Below, piece by piece: positions 47,939 through 57,651 of a stretch of 64,000 nt of DNA. The position numbers were made by a program, and so were the translations under genes. Below the pieces are notes generated by a model. It did no database searches. It worked only from the letters and a program-made list of their open reading frames with translations, and had not been told where the DNA came from. Numbering within the stretch: position 1 is the stretch's first letter; each line of letters begins with the position of its first letter. The stretch spans positions 248,001 to 312,000 of the forward strand of contig NZ_JBFBVU010000001.1 of the NCBI RefSeq assembly GCF_040689105.1, given 5' to 3'. The stretch is from Meridianimarinicoccus marinus (GTDB taxonomy: Bacteria; Pseudomonadota; Alphaproteobacteria; Rhodobacterales; Rhodobacteraceae).

Positions 47939-48641
47939 TACGGCGAACCTCGGGCTGCCTCTGGTGATGGAGGCTCAGGCCCAGAAACATGTGACGGTGA
48001 ACACAGCACTGGCGCGGCTGGATGCGGTCTGTCAGACGACCCTGCTGTCGGTGACGCAAACCGCGCCGCCTGCCAGTGCAATTGACGGCGCGGTCTATGG
48101 CGTACCGCAGGGCGCGAGCGGGGTCTGGGCGGCGGAGGTCGGCAAGCTCGCCGTCTTCGACAACGGCGGCTGGGTCTATGTGACCCCGGCGGCGGGCTGG
48201 CGCGGTTGGGTCGCGGATCAGGGCGTGCCGGTGCTGCACGACGGGCAAGGCTGGGTGGCCCATGCGGTGGCGGTGTCTGCCCATGGCGCGGCCAGCCTGA
48301 TGCAGGTGATCGAGGTGGACGTGCCGGTGGGGACCGGCGCGTCGGTGACAACGGCAGCCATCATCCCGGCGCGCTCGGTGGTCCTTGGCGTCACCGGGAT
48401 CGTCACCACGGCGCTGAGCGGTTCGGCCAGCAGCTGGCGTCTGGGCGTGCCCGGCGGATCGGGGCAATACGGTACCGGGCTGGGCCTTGGGCTGGGATCC
48501 TGGGTCGAGGGGCTGAGCGGCCAGCCGCAGGCCTTCTATGCCGACACGCCGCTGCTGATCGAGGCCGAGGGCGGCAGTTTTGCGGCGGGCGATCTGCGGC
48601 TGGCGGTGCATCTGATGCGGCTGCAAATCCCGCGGGTGTGA
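47931..48641 (+). CDS. DUF2793 protein, probable GTA fibre/head-spike component
   Basis: A 236-residue protein that begins NTANLGLPLVMEAQAQKHVTVN, the DUF2793 hallmark. It continues with a beta-rich body (TPAAGWRGWVADQGVPVLHDG) and a glycine-rich C-terminal jelly-roll-like part (SWRLGVPGGSGQYGTGLGLG). DUF2793 proteins occur in phages, and in R. capsulatus related proteins encoded elsewhere (ghsA/ghsB) make GTA head spikes. Here the gene overlaps g15 by 8 bases, so it is co-translated with the tail genes. Head spike versus tail fibre cannot be decided from sequence. Confidence 0.82.
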   Translation: MANTANLGLPLVMEAQAQKHVTVNTALARLDAVCQTTLLSVTQTAPPASAIDGAVYGVPQGASGVWAAEVGKLAVFDNGGWVYVTPAAGWRGWVADQGVPVLHDGQGWVAHAVAVSAHGAASLMQVIEVDVPVGTGASVTTAAIIPARSVVLGVTGIVTTALSGSASSWRLGVPGGSGQYGTGLGLGLGSWVEGLSGQPQAFYADTPLLIEAEGGSFAAGDLRLAVHLMRLQIPRV

Positions 48642-48710
48642 TCGGGCCGGGGTGGAAATGGGCGGTCATTCGGCTTAAGTTGCTTCGGTACGCAACGCCG
48701 GGAGGCCGCC

Positions 48711-49508
48711 ATGTCCAATCCAAAGACGCAGTTTGCTGCCTTCGATCCTGTCTGGGCGCAGGTGACCGAAGAAGCACAGGCGACCATCCGCGATGAGCCG
48801 CTCTTGGGCGGGCTGGTGCATTCGAGCATCCTGCATCACCCCTCGCTCAGCCGCGCGCTGTCATACCGGTTGTCGATGAAACTGGCCTCGGCGGAAATGT
48901 CGGACCAGCTTTTGCGCGAGATCGTCGAGGAGGCCTTCATCTCGGATCCCGGCATCGAGGAGGCCGCACGCGCCGACCTTGTGGCGGTCTACGAACGCGA
49001 CCCGGCCTGCCATCGCATGATCCAGCCGATCCTGTTCTTCAAGGGCTACCAGGCCATCCAGGCCTATCGCGTGGCCCATTGGCTGTGGCGGGAGGGGCGC
49101 CGCGACATGGCCTATTTCATCCAGATGCGGGTGTCGGAACTGTTCGGCGTCGATGTGCATCCGGCGGCCCGGTTGGGCAAGGGGATCATGATCGATCACG
49201 CCCATTCCATCGTTATCGGTGAGACCGCGGTGGTCGGCGATAATGTCTCGATGCTGCATTCGGTGACCCTTGGCGGCACCGGAAAGGAAGATGACGACCG
49301 TCACCCCAAGATCGGCGACGGTGTTCTGATCGGGGCCGGGGCCAAGGTTCTGGGCAACATCAAGGTCGGCCATTGCTCGCGCATCGCCGCAGGCTCGGTG
49401 GTTCTGGAAGAGGTGCCGCCCTGCACCACCGTGGCCGGGGTGCCCGCGAAAATCGTGGGCGAGGCCGGCTGCGACCAGCCCGCCATCACCATGGATCAGC
49501 ATATCTGA
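48711..49508 (+). CDS. cysE: Serine O-acetyltransferase
   Basis: A 265-residue CysE that acetylates serine to O-acetylserine, the precursor of cysteine. The N-terminal helical domain leads into a left-handed beta-helix of hexapeptide repeats. The active-site block is GIMIDHAHSIVIGETAVVGDNVSMLHSVTLGGTGK, containing the catalytic histidines. CysE-type C-terminus is present. It starts 69 bases after the DUF2793 gene, preceded by GGAGG, so it may be read in part from the GTA operon. cysE also follows the GTA cluster in several relatives (recalled, not checked). Confidence 0.95.
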   Translation: MSNPKTQFAAFDPVWAQVTEEAQATIRDEPLLGGLVHSSILHHPSLSRALSYRLSMKLASAEMSDQLLREIVEEAFISDPGIEEAARADLVAVYERDPACHRMIQPILFFKGYQAIQAYRVAHWLWREGRRDMAYFIQMRVSELFGVDVHPAARLGKGIMIDHAHSIVIGETAVVGDNVSMLHSVTLGGTGKEDDDRHPKIGDGVLIGAGAKVLGNIKVGHCSRIAAGSVVLEEVPPCTTVAGVPAKIVGEAGCDQPAITMDQHI

Positions 49509-49522
49509 GGTCGGGCGCGGCC

Positions 49523-49813
49523 CTAGCGGATGATCAGGTCATCGGCGCGCATGAGGCCCAGAACCTCGCGCGCGCGTTCGTCGAGCAGATCCAGATCCAG
49601 AAAATTGTCGGACAATCGGTGGGTCTTGTTCTTCAGGGCGTCCACCCGTGTCTGAAGCGCGTCGCGTTGGGCTTCAAGCCGACTTTGGTCGGCCTCGATC
49701 TCAAGCCGCCGCAACACGCCGAGATCGCCTTGCAGGGCGGCAAAGGCGAAATAGCCGCCCAGCATGACGGCGACGGTGGTGTAGATCAGGAAGCCGAAGC
49801 CCGAACCCTGCAT
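49523..49813 (-). CDS. FtsB/DivIC-type septum formation initiator
   Basis: A 96-residue bitopic protein. One membrane helix (residues 8-26, FLIYTTVAVMLGGYFAFAA) is followed by a coiled coil (LRRLEIEADQSRLEAQRDALQTRVDALKN split over 35-63), and then ERAREVLGLMRADDLIIR. This is the architecture of FtsB, which works with FtsL and FtsQ to activate septal wall synthesis. It is convergent with cysE at a 14-base distance. Confidence 0.87.
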   Translation of the reverse strand: MQGSGFGFLIYTTVAVMLGGYFAFAALQGDLGVLRRLEIEADQSRLEAQRDALQTRVDALKNKTHRLSDNFLDLDLLDERAREVLGLMRADDLIIR

Positions 49814-49900
49814 GTGACTGCCTCAGATATTTTCCACCGACATTGCCACAGGACGCGTCGCCTGTGAATCCCAAATCGGCGGCGCGCGCGGTGCGGGCGG

Positions 49901-51109
49901 CTAGGCCGCAGCCGCCGAACGGCGCCGGACCAGAAGCAGGATGGCCCCCAGTACCGACAGGTTGATCAGACCGGCGATGACCGCGTTGGCGTAGGTCCAG
50001 TAATAGGCGCCGGTCAGGTCGAAGAACAACCCGCCCTGCCAGCCGCCCAGGGCATGGCCCAGCCAGGCTACGGCCAGGACGATCCCGGTGGACATGGCCC
50101 GACGCGCGGGCGGGGCGAAGGCCTGAACCGTGACCAGCACGCCGGTCATCACGCCGCCATAGCCAAAGCCGTAAAGCGGCGAGAACAGCCAGAACGCCTG
50201 CATCGACCCCAGCAGGACGAAGCCCATCATCAGCGTGGTTTGCCATGCCGTCGCGGCCATCCACGACCGGGCGGGGCCGATCCTGTCGGCCAGCATGCCA
50301 AAGAAGATGCGTCCGCCGATGGCGGCGGTCAGCACGACCAGCAACGGGCCGCCCGCTTCGGCGCCGACGCCGCAGACCTGCTGGATCAACGGCACCAGGT
50401 GCATCAGCGGCACCGCCATGCCGGTGCAGCAGCCCAGAACCGCCAGCGACAGCGCCGGCAGGACGATCCAAGCGGGCAAGACGGGGGCGGTTGCGGTCGC
50501 TGCCGAGGCGCGGCTTGCCGGTTTTGGCGGGGCGCGCATCAGGAACGACAACGGCACCACGGTCGCGGCAATGACCACCCCAAGGATCGTCAGCGCCGAC
50601 TGCCAGCCGGACGCCTGTATCAGGTGCCCGGCGGCGAAGGGCACCATGCCCTGACCCAGCGCCTGACCGGCCGATGCGATGCCGATGGCCAGCCCGGTGC
50701 CGGTTCGAAACCAGCTTCCGACCAGGGCGATGATCGGGGCGAACAGGCTGCCGCCGCCGATGGCGCCCGCGAAGAAGAACAGGGTGTAGAACTGGGCCAG
50801 CGTCTGCGCGCTTGCGGCGAGTATAAGGGCGCCGGACAGCGACATGGCGCCGATCAGGCAGATGGTGCGCGTGGCGATCCGGTCGGCCAGAAACCCCATG
50901 ACGATGCCGCCGGCGGCAATGCCGATCAGGCCGAAGGAATTGATCGCCGAAACCTGCGCCCGGTCCCAGCCGAAATGGGCTTCCAGCGGCACCAGGAATG
51001 CGGACAGCCCGTTGACGAGGGTGCCCATGGAGATGCCGAGGATCAGGGCCGCCGAAACAACAATGGTCCAGCGATATGCAGGTTCGGGAAGGTCGGCTTT
51101 GTCCGTCAT
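49901..51109 (-). CDS. MFS transporter
   Basis: A 402-residue permease with about twelve hydrophobic helices. The loop 2-3 motif GFLADRIATRTICLIGA and the second-half motif FGMLADRIGPARSWM mark the major facilitator superfamily. It is close to the oxalate/formate antiporter-like (MCP) group, but the substrate is unknown. The ATG at 51109 (MTDKADLPEPAYRW) is preferred; a 62-codon extension upstream is not conserved-looking. It has no obvious operon partner. Confidence 0.87.
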   Translation of the reverse strand: MTDKADLPEPAYRWTIVVSAALILGISMGTLVNGLSAFLVPLEAHFGWDRAQVSAINSFGLIGIAAGGIVMGFLADRIATRTICLIGAMSLSGALILAASAQTLAQFYTLFFFAGAIGGGSLFAPIIALVGSWFRTGTGLAIGIASAGQALGQGMVPFAAGHLIQASGWQSALTILGVVIAATVVPLSFLMRAPPKPASRASAATATAPVLPAWIVLPALSLAVLGCCTGMAVPLMHLVPLIQQVCGVGAEAGGPLLVVLTAAIGGRIFFGMLADRIGPARSWMAATAWQTTLMMGFVLLGSMQAFWLFSPLYGFGYGGVMTGVLVTVQAFAPPARRAMSTGIVLAVAWLGHALGGWQGGLFFDLTGAYYWTYANAVIAGLINLSVLGAILLLVRRRSAAAA

Positions 51110-51283
51110 GGTCAGCCCCTTTGCACACAGTCTGGCGCCGCCCGAAGACGGCCGTGCCTGATCCCTGCCGGTCCAGCCTACGCGGGAGGCGCATCCTTTG
51201 TCACGAAAATGCTGGAGCAGGGGCGGTCTGGGCGGTGGGGATGACCGGTGGAGGCCCGACCTTTCGGGGCGCGGAACGAAAAA

Positions 51284-51305
51284 CGCCCGGAGCATGCTCC
51301 GGGCG
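51284..51305 (-). terminator. Rho-independent terminator of the aldolase gene
   Basis: A perfect 22-base palindrome with stem CGCCCGGAG / CTCCGGGCG around a CATG loop. On the minus strand it is followed by TTTTT, 26 bases after the aldolase stop. Confidence 0.85.
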
Positions 51306-51330
51306 GTTCCTCAGGTCTCTGGGCCTTGGG

Positions 51331-52257
51331 TCAGGCTTCGCCCTTGTAGATGGCGATCAGCTTGCCCAGCATGTCGAGCGCGTCGGCCTTGCTGCGCTGG
51401 AAGCTGTTGCGGCCGATGATCGAGCCGTTGCCGCCGCCGTCGCGGATCGCGCGGGCGTCGTCATAGACGCTGTCGGCGCCCTTCTTGGCGCCGCCCGAGA
51501 AGACGATGATCCGGCGGCCGTTCAGCGAGGACTGCACGCAGTGGCGCACACGCTCGGCCTGTTCGGCGATCGAGATCTGCTGTTCCTCATAGACCTTCTT
51601 GGCCTCGGGCAGCATCAGGTGATCGGTGGACAGTTTCACCTTGATGACATGGGCGCCCAGCAGGGCCGCGATATGGGCGGCATAGGCGGCCACGTCGATG
51701 GCGGTTTCGCCGTCCTTGGTGACGCCTTCGCCGCGCGGGTAGGACCAGATCACCGTGGCGATGCCCTTGGCGGCGGCCTCTTTGCGCATGGCGACGATCT
51801 CTTCCATCATCGAGATGGCGCAGTCGGAGCCGGGATAGATGGTGAAGCCGATGGCGGCGCAGCCCAAACGCAGCGCGTCATCGACCGAGGCGGTGACGGC
51901 CTGATCCTTGCCGGCGGTGCCCGACATCAGCGAGTTGGCCGAGTTGCACTTCAGGATGGTCGGGATCTGCCCGGCGAAGGTGTCGGCACCCGCTTCCAGC
52001 GGCCCCAGCGGCGCGGCATAGGCCGACAGCCCGGCGTCGATGGCCAGTTGGTAGTGGTAATGCGGGTCATAGCCTTCGGGATTGGGCGCAAAGCTGCGGG
52101 CGGGGCCGTGTTCGAACCCCTGGTCCACGGGCAGGATGATCATCTTGCCGGTACCGCCAAGCGCCCCCTGCATCAGCATGCTGTGCAGCTTTGCCTTCAC
52201 GCCGGGGGTCTCGCCCTCGTAGTTCTTCAGGATGTTCTTGACGATTTCAGTGGTCAT
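51331..52257 (-). CDS. Class I fructose-bisphosphate aldolase (DhnA/FbaB type)
   Basis: A 308-residue DhnA-type Schiff-base aldolase that interconverts fructose-1,6-bisphosphate with DHAP and glyceraldehyde-3-phosphate. Family blocks are IILPVDQGFEHGPARSFA, TVIWSYPRGEGVT and HVIKVKLSTDHLML with the Schiff-base lysine. IIFSGGAKKGAD is the phosphate-binding loop. It lies 99 bases downstream of pgk on the same strand, so two glycolytic or gluconeogenic steps are linked. Confidence 0.93.
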   Translation of the reverse strand: MTTEIVKNILKNYEGETPGVKAKLHSMLMQGALGGTGKMIILPVDQGFEHGPARSFAPNPEGYDPHYHYQLAIDAGLSAYAAPLGPLEAGADTFAGQIPTILKCNSANSLMSGTAGKDQAVTASVDDALRLGCAAIGFTIYPGSDCAISMMEEIVAMRKEAAAKGIATVIWSYPRGEGVTKDGETAIDVAAYAAHIAALLGAHVIKVKLSTDHLMLPEAKKVYEEQQISIAEQAERVRHCVQSSLNGRRIIVFSGGAKKGADSVYDDARAIRDGGGNGSIIGRNSFQRSKADALDMLGKLIAIYKGEA

Positions 52258-52356
52258 GCGTTTGCACCTTTCACGGGTGAGGACTGATTAATCTGATAGG
52301 CAAGCGCCATCGGCGGTTCAACGGCTGTGACCGCTAACAGGCACAATATATCGCGT

Positions 52357-53547
52357 TCAGTCTGCCAGAGCAGCCACGCCGGGCAGGGTCTTGCCTTCCA
52401 TCCATTCCAGAAAGGCCCCGCCAGCGGTGGAGATATACGAGAAATCCCCTGCCGCGCCGGAGGTGTTGAGCGCCGCCACGGTGTCGCCGCCACCAGCCAC
52501 CGAAACCAGCTTGCCATCGCGGGTCAGTTCCGCCGCCGCCAGCGCCGCCGCATTGGTGGCGCTGTCGAAGGGCGGGATTTCAAAGGCGCCGAGCGGGCCG
52601 TTCCAGATCAGGGTCTGGGACTGGGCGAAGACGGCCTTGATGGCCTCGACGGCCTCGGGGCCGGCATCGAGGATCATCGCGTCTTCGGGGCAGGCGTCGC
52701 TGGCCACGGTTTCGCTGTCGGCCCCGGCCTTGAATTCGCGCGCCACCACCACATCGGCGGGCAGCAGGATTGTGCAGCCTTCTTCTCGGGCCTTCTCGAC
52801 GATCTCAAGCGCGGTTTCGGCCATGTCGGGCTCGGCCAGAGATTTGCCGATCTGGGCGCCCTGCGCCACCAGGAAAGTGTTGGCCATGCCGCCACCGATC
52901 ACCAGCGTATCGACCTTGGCCACCAGGTTGCCCAGCAGATCCAGCTTGGTCGAGACCTTGGCCCCGCCCACAACCGCCACCACCGGGCGCTTGGGATTGC
53001 CAAGCGCGCCTTCCAGCGCCTCAAGCTCGGCCTGCATCAGTCGTCCGGCGCAATTGGGCAGCAGCTTGGCGATGCCCTCGGTCGAGGCATGGGCGCGGTG
53101 GGCGGCGGAAAAGGCATCGTTGCAATAGACATCGCCGAGGGCGGCGAGCGAGGCGGCAAACCGCGCGCCGTTCTCGGTTTCCTCGGCGTGAAAGCGGGTG
53201 TTTTCCAGCAGCAGCACCGTGCCCTCGGCCAGACCGCCGACGGCCAGTTTCGCGGGCAGGCCGATGCAATCCTCGGCGAATTCCACCGGCACGCCCAGAA
53301 CCTCCTGCACCGCGCCGCGGATGTGGCTGAGCGACATCTCCGGCACGACCTTGCCCTTGGGCCGACCGAAATGCGCCAGCAGGACCGGTTTGCCGCCCTT
53401 GGCGAGAATGGTGTCGACGGTGGGCTTGATCCGTTCGATGCGCGTGGCGTCGGTGACGCGCCCGTCGGCCATGGGGACGTTGATGTCCACCCGGGTCAGG
53501 ACCACCTTGCCGGTCAGATCCATGTCATCGAGTGTTTTCCAGGCCAT
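52357..53547 (-). CDS. pgk: Phosphoglycerate kinase
   Basis: A 396-residue kinase that moves phosphate between 1,3-bisphosphoglycerate and ADP. Hallmarks are the N-terminal VVLTRVDINVPM, HFGRPKGK, VGGAKVSTKLDLL, IGGGMANTFLVAQG and the nucleotide loop VSVAGGGDTVAAL. It starts at the ATG at 53547 and is divergent from the cyclophilin genes with a 213-base control region. It is followed by the aldolase gene. Confidence 0.97.
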   Translation of the reverse strand: MAWKTLDDMDLTGKVVLTRVDINVPMADGRVTDATRIERIKPTVDTILAKGGKPVLLAHFGRPKGKVVPEMSLSHIRGAVQEVLGVPVEFAEDCIGLPAKLAVGGLAEGTVLLLENTRFHAEETENGARFAASLAALGDVYCNDAFSAAHRAHASTEGIAKLLPNCAGRLMQAELEALEGALGNPKRPVVAVVGGAKVSTKLDLLGNLVAKVDTLVIGGGMANTFLVAQGAQIGKSLAEPDMAETALEIVEKAREEGCTILLPADVVVAREFKAGADSETVASDACPEDAMILDAGPEAVEAIKAVFAQSQTLIWNGPLGAFEIPPFDSATNAAALAAAELTRDGKLVSVAGGGDTVAALNTSGAAGDFSYISTAGGAFLEWMEGKTLPGVAALAD

Positions 53548-53760
53548 CCGGCATCTCCCTTAACTGGTCTGCTTTCCTTTCACCCCGAAACCGGCAGGAG
53601 GTCAATCGCCTCTGATCAAGGTGGCCGAGGTCGCGGCATTGCGTCTCAAGCACGCGAAGGTGACCTGCCGGGGATGCGAATCGGGTCTGGACCTTCGGGT
53701 CGGACCCGGCCTAGGGTCGCGCGGATTCATTCTGGACGAACTACACGAACGGAGATCGGT

Positions 53761-54273
53761 ATGGCCGAGATCAAGGACCCCGAAAACACCATCCTGATGG
53801 AACTGAAGGGCGGCACCGTGGTGATCGAACTGCTGCCGGACATCGCGCCGATGCATTGTGATCGCATGAAGGAACTGGCGCGCAGCGGCGCCTATGACAA
53901 TGTCGCCTTCCACCGGGTGATCGACGGCTTCATGGCCCAGACCGGCGACGTGCAGCACGGCAACATGGAAAAGGACTTCAACATCCGTCGCGCCGGAACC
54001 GGCGGCTCGGACCTGAAGGATCTGCCAGCGGAATTCTCGGGCATCCCGCATGATCGTGGCACGCTGGGCGCGGCGCGGTCGCAAAACCCGAATTCGGCCA
54101 ACAGCCAGTTCTTCATCAACTTCACCGACAACCACTTCCTGAACCGTCAGTACACGGTCTATGGCAGGGTGATTGACGGGATGGAGCATGTGGATGCCAT
54201 CACCCGGGGCGAGCCTGCGGCAAACCCTGACCGGATGATCAGCGTCAAGGTGGCCGCCGATGCAGATGCGTAA
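53761..54273 (+). CDS. Cytoplasmic cyclophilin-type peptidyl-prolyl isomerase
   Basis: A 170-residue cyclophilin that isomerises proline peptide bonds. FHRVIDGFMAQTGDV holds the catalytic arginine, and NSANSQFFINFTDNHFLNRQYTVYG is the conserved core. There is no signal peptide. The ATG at 53761 follows GGAGATC; the frame is open for over a kilobase upstream but only because it runs antisense to pgk. It overlaps the next cyclophilin gene by 14 bases. Confidence 0.94.
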   Translation: MAEIKDPENTILMELKGGTVVIELLPDIAPMHCDRMKELARSGAYDNVAFHRVIDGFMAQTGDVQHGNMEKDFNIRRAGTGGSDLKDLPAEFSGIPHDRGTLGAARSQNPNSANSQFFINFTDNHFLNRQYTVYGRVIDGMEHVDAITRGEPAANPDRMISVKVAADADA

Positions 54274-54823
54274 CACCGCCTTTGCTGTTGGGTTGAGCCT
54301 GTGCGCCGCGCAGGCCGGCGCCACCGGTCTGGTGATCGAAGTCGACGGCGAGGCCCAGGGCACCATCACCATCGACCTGCTGGAAGACGTGGCGCCCCAG
54401 CATGTCGAGCAGATCACCGCGCTGGCCTCGGAAGGGGCCTATGACGGGGTGGTGTTTCACCGCGTCATCGACGGCTTCATGGCGCAGACCGGCGACGTGA
54501 AATTCGGCAAGACCGGCGATGATTTCAACATGCGCATGGCAGGGCGCGGCGGCTCGGACCGGCCCAACCTTCCGGCGGAATTCTCGGAGGTGCCGTACGA
54601 GCGCGGCACCGTGGGCATGGCCCGGTCGCAGGATCCCGACAGCGCCAACAGCCAGTTCTTCATCATGTTCGGGCCGGGAGATTTCCTGAACGGCCAGTAC
54701 ACGGTGGTGGGCCGTGTCACCGACGGGATGGACGTCGTTGACGCCATCAAGCGTGGCACCGGCGCCAATGGCACCGTGGTCGGCGCGCCCGACCGCATGG
54801 TGACCGTGACGGTCACCGAGTAA
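54260..54823 (+). CDS. Exported cyclophilin-type peptidyl-prolyl isomerase
   Basis: A 187-residue cyclophilin with an N-terminal signal peptide (MRNTAFAVGLSLCAAQAGA), so it acts in the periplasm. It shares the catalytic block FHRVIDGFMAQTGDV with its neighbour, plus SANSQFFIMFGPGDFLNGQYT. The start is the ATG at 54260 or 54266. The pair probably arose by tandem duplication, with one copy gaining export. A terminator follows. Confidence 0.94.
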   Translation: MQMRNTAFAVGLSLCAAQAGATGLVIEVDGEAQGTITIDLLEDVAPQHVEQITALASEGAYDGVVFHRVIDGFMAQTGDVKFGKTGDDFNMRMAGRGGSDRPNLPAEFSEVPYERGTVGMARSQDPDSANSQFFIMFGPGDFLNGQYTVVGRVTDGMDVVDAIKRGTGANGTVVGAPDRMVTVTVTE

Positions 54824-54832
54824 GGCAAACCG

Positions 54833-54864
54833 GACCCGCCCCGACGCCGGGGGCGGGTCTTTTC
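54833..54864 (+). terminator. Rho-independent terminator of the cyclophilin pair
   Basis: A perfect 10-bp stem (GACCCGCCCC / GGGGCGGGTC) with a 7-base loop, followed by TTTT, 10 bases after the stop. Confidence 0.85.
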
Positions 54865-54945
54865 GCTTCGAAATCCGTTAAAAAAGTGTTACGATTTCCC
54901 TTGCGTCAGCATCACCGATGGATGTGGTTGCACAGGGAGGACACA

Positions 54946-55596
54946 ATGTTCAAATTTTTCTGCGCGGCCTCTGTGGCCGCCTTGTCAGCGACGTCTGCGC
55001 TGGCGGTTAGCGTATCCCCGACAAGCTATTCGATGCCCAACGGCAATACCGGGTCCTACTGGTATTTCGACGACAGCTACAATGGCAGCGGGTCCACGAC
55101 CACGGTCAATGCGCCGCTGTCCGGTGGCACAGGCGATCTGACCGACGGGGTCATCGCGACCCAGAACTGGACCGTGGTGGAGCCGCCCGCCGGGTCGCCC
55201 ACCGGTCCCTATGTCGGCTGGTCCATCGACCCCACGATCACCTTCTTCTTCAACCAGTTGACGAACTTCAACTCGGCGACGTTCCATTTCGACGATTCCG
55301 GCGGTGCGGGCGGCGTGTCGCCACCGCGCGCCGTAACCCGCACGGGTGGGGCCACGGTCGCAGTGACCGATCCGCCGGGCGACGTGCTGCCCTTCGCCTT
55401 CGACTACGATCTGACCGGGGTGAGCGCCAGCCAGCTGACCTTCACCATCGCCCGGAGCAATGCCTGGGTGTTCCTGTCGGAAGTCACCTTCGATGCCGTG
55501 CCCACCAGCGACGTTCCGTTGCCGGCGGGGCTTGGCCTGATTGCCTCGGCCCTCGCGGGTCTGGGGTTGTTGCGCTATCGTCGCCGGACTGCCTGA
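54946..55596 (+). CDS. VPLPA-CTERM sorted exported protein
   Basis: A 216-residue exported protein with a signal peptide (MFKFFCAASVAALSATSALA). The C-terminal sorting tail is DVPLPAGLGLI, a hydrophobic stretch, then RYRRR. The mature domain is beta-rich and serine/glycine-rich, as in PEP-CTERM-type extracellular proteins; I do not recognise a catalytic fold. GGGAGG sets the ATG at 54946. It is the second VPLPA-CTERM protein here. The matching exosortase is not in the window. Confidence 0.86.
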   Translation: MFKFFCAASVAALSATSALAVSVSPTSYSMPNGNTGSYWYFDDSYNGSGSTTTVNAPLSGGTGDLTDGVIATQNWTVVEPPAGSPTGPYVGWSIDPTITFFFNQLTNFNSATFHFDDSGGAGGVSPPRAVTRTGGATVAVTDPPGDVLPFAFDYDLTGVSASQLTFTIARSNAWVFLSEVTFDAVPTSDVPLPAGLGLIASALAGLGLLRYRRRTA

Positions 55597-55696
55597 GCCG
55601 GCGGCGCGCGCACGGGGCGTCACCTTCGCGTGACACCCCCTTCGCATGGGCCCTCTTCATGGCCATCCTGATCCCAAAGCGGTTCGAGGGGTGTCC

Positions 55697-56671
<975 letters not shown>

Positions 56672-57613
56672 CCGCCCGGCCACAGCCGCGCCACCAGCCG
56701 CGTGCCCGGCGCGTCGATCCATGTGTGCCCCAGCGCGCGAGGCGTGGCGCCGGTGCCCAGCTTGAAGCGCGCCAGCCCGGGGGCGGTCTCGGTGTCCACC
56801 AGATCCAGATCCAGCCGGGTGCAGCCCTGCGCCGCCGCCCATTGCATCGCCCGCCACAGCAGCAGGTTGGCGGCCCCGACCGCGCGTCCCTGCGGCGCGG
56901 ACCACGCCATGTGATAGCTGGCGGTGGGCGCATGCAGCAGCACGAGGATGCCGGCCACGCGTTCCCCCGCAAGATAGGCCGTGAACACCTGCGCCGCGCC
57001 GGGCGAGGCCGCCGCGAAGGCCGCCGTGAACCCCGGCGGCAACCGGCGATAGCCGCGCGCCTTGGCCTGCCCGGCCTCGGCGCGCAACAGCCAATGGCCG
57101 GTGTCGCCGGTCATCCGGGTCTGCCACACCTCAAGGCCCGCAGCCTCGGCCCGGACCAGCCGGTTGCGCCATTTGCCCCGCAGCCGTGCCCGCATCGCCG
57201 CCGGGCCGCCGCCCAGATCCAGTTCCACAACATGCGCCGGGGTCATCATCGGCAGATAGCCAAGGCCCGCGAACGGATCGCCTTCCTCCCCGATCTCGGG
57301 CGTGGCGATAAGACCTGCGTGGTCCTGCCGCAAATGCGCCAGAAGGTCCGGCAAGGCGGCCCCGCGCACCGCCGCCGGAATCCCAGCGCCCCAGATCGGC
57401 CCGCGCGACAGCAGCGCCACCTTCCCAAGCCCCGGCCATCGCCGCACCAGCACCTGCGCGGTGGCCAGCGGTGCGGTACTGTCGCCCAGCACGAAACAGC
57501 GCACCTCGCGCCCCCACACCCGGCAAGCGCGTCCATAGGCGGGATGCTGCTGCAAGGCGGCTTCGGCCACGGGGTGTTTGAAAGGGGTCTCGCGCCACTC
57601 TGCCATGCCCCTG

Positions 57614-57644
57614 TTAACCCCGACGCAAACTAAGCCGGGGTTAA
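57614..57644. repeat. 9-bp inverted repeat between divergent starts
   Basis: TTAACCCCG (57614-57622) and CGGGGTTAA (57636-57644) with 13 bases between them. It lies directly upstream of both the FemAB-like gene and the small ORF at 57652. It could be an operator or a weak stem-loop. Confidence 0.45.
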
Positions 57645-57651
57645 TGCGGGG

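Larger units (their letters stand above)
33934..48641 (+). mobile_element. Gene transfer agent (RcGTA-like) structural gene cluster
   Basis: Eighteen consecutive rightward genes in the order of the R. capsulatus GTA structural cluster: g1 to g15, with g3.5 and g10.1, then a DUF2793 gene. Nearly all neighbours overlap or are spaced under 100 bases. Integrase, excisionase, repressor, replication and lysis genes are absent, as expected for GTAs. Their regulators and lysis genes lie elsewhere in relatives. The particle would package random host DNA and deliver it to related cells. The cluster lies between mltG and cysE without visible attachment sites. Confidence 0.93.

Noticed and set aside
33934..48641. 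Intact temperate prophage
   Set aside because: No integrase, repressor, replication or lysis genes and no att sites; the gene order is that of a gene transfer agent.
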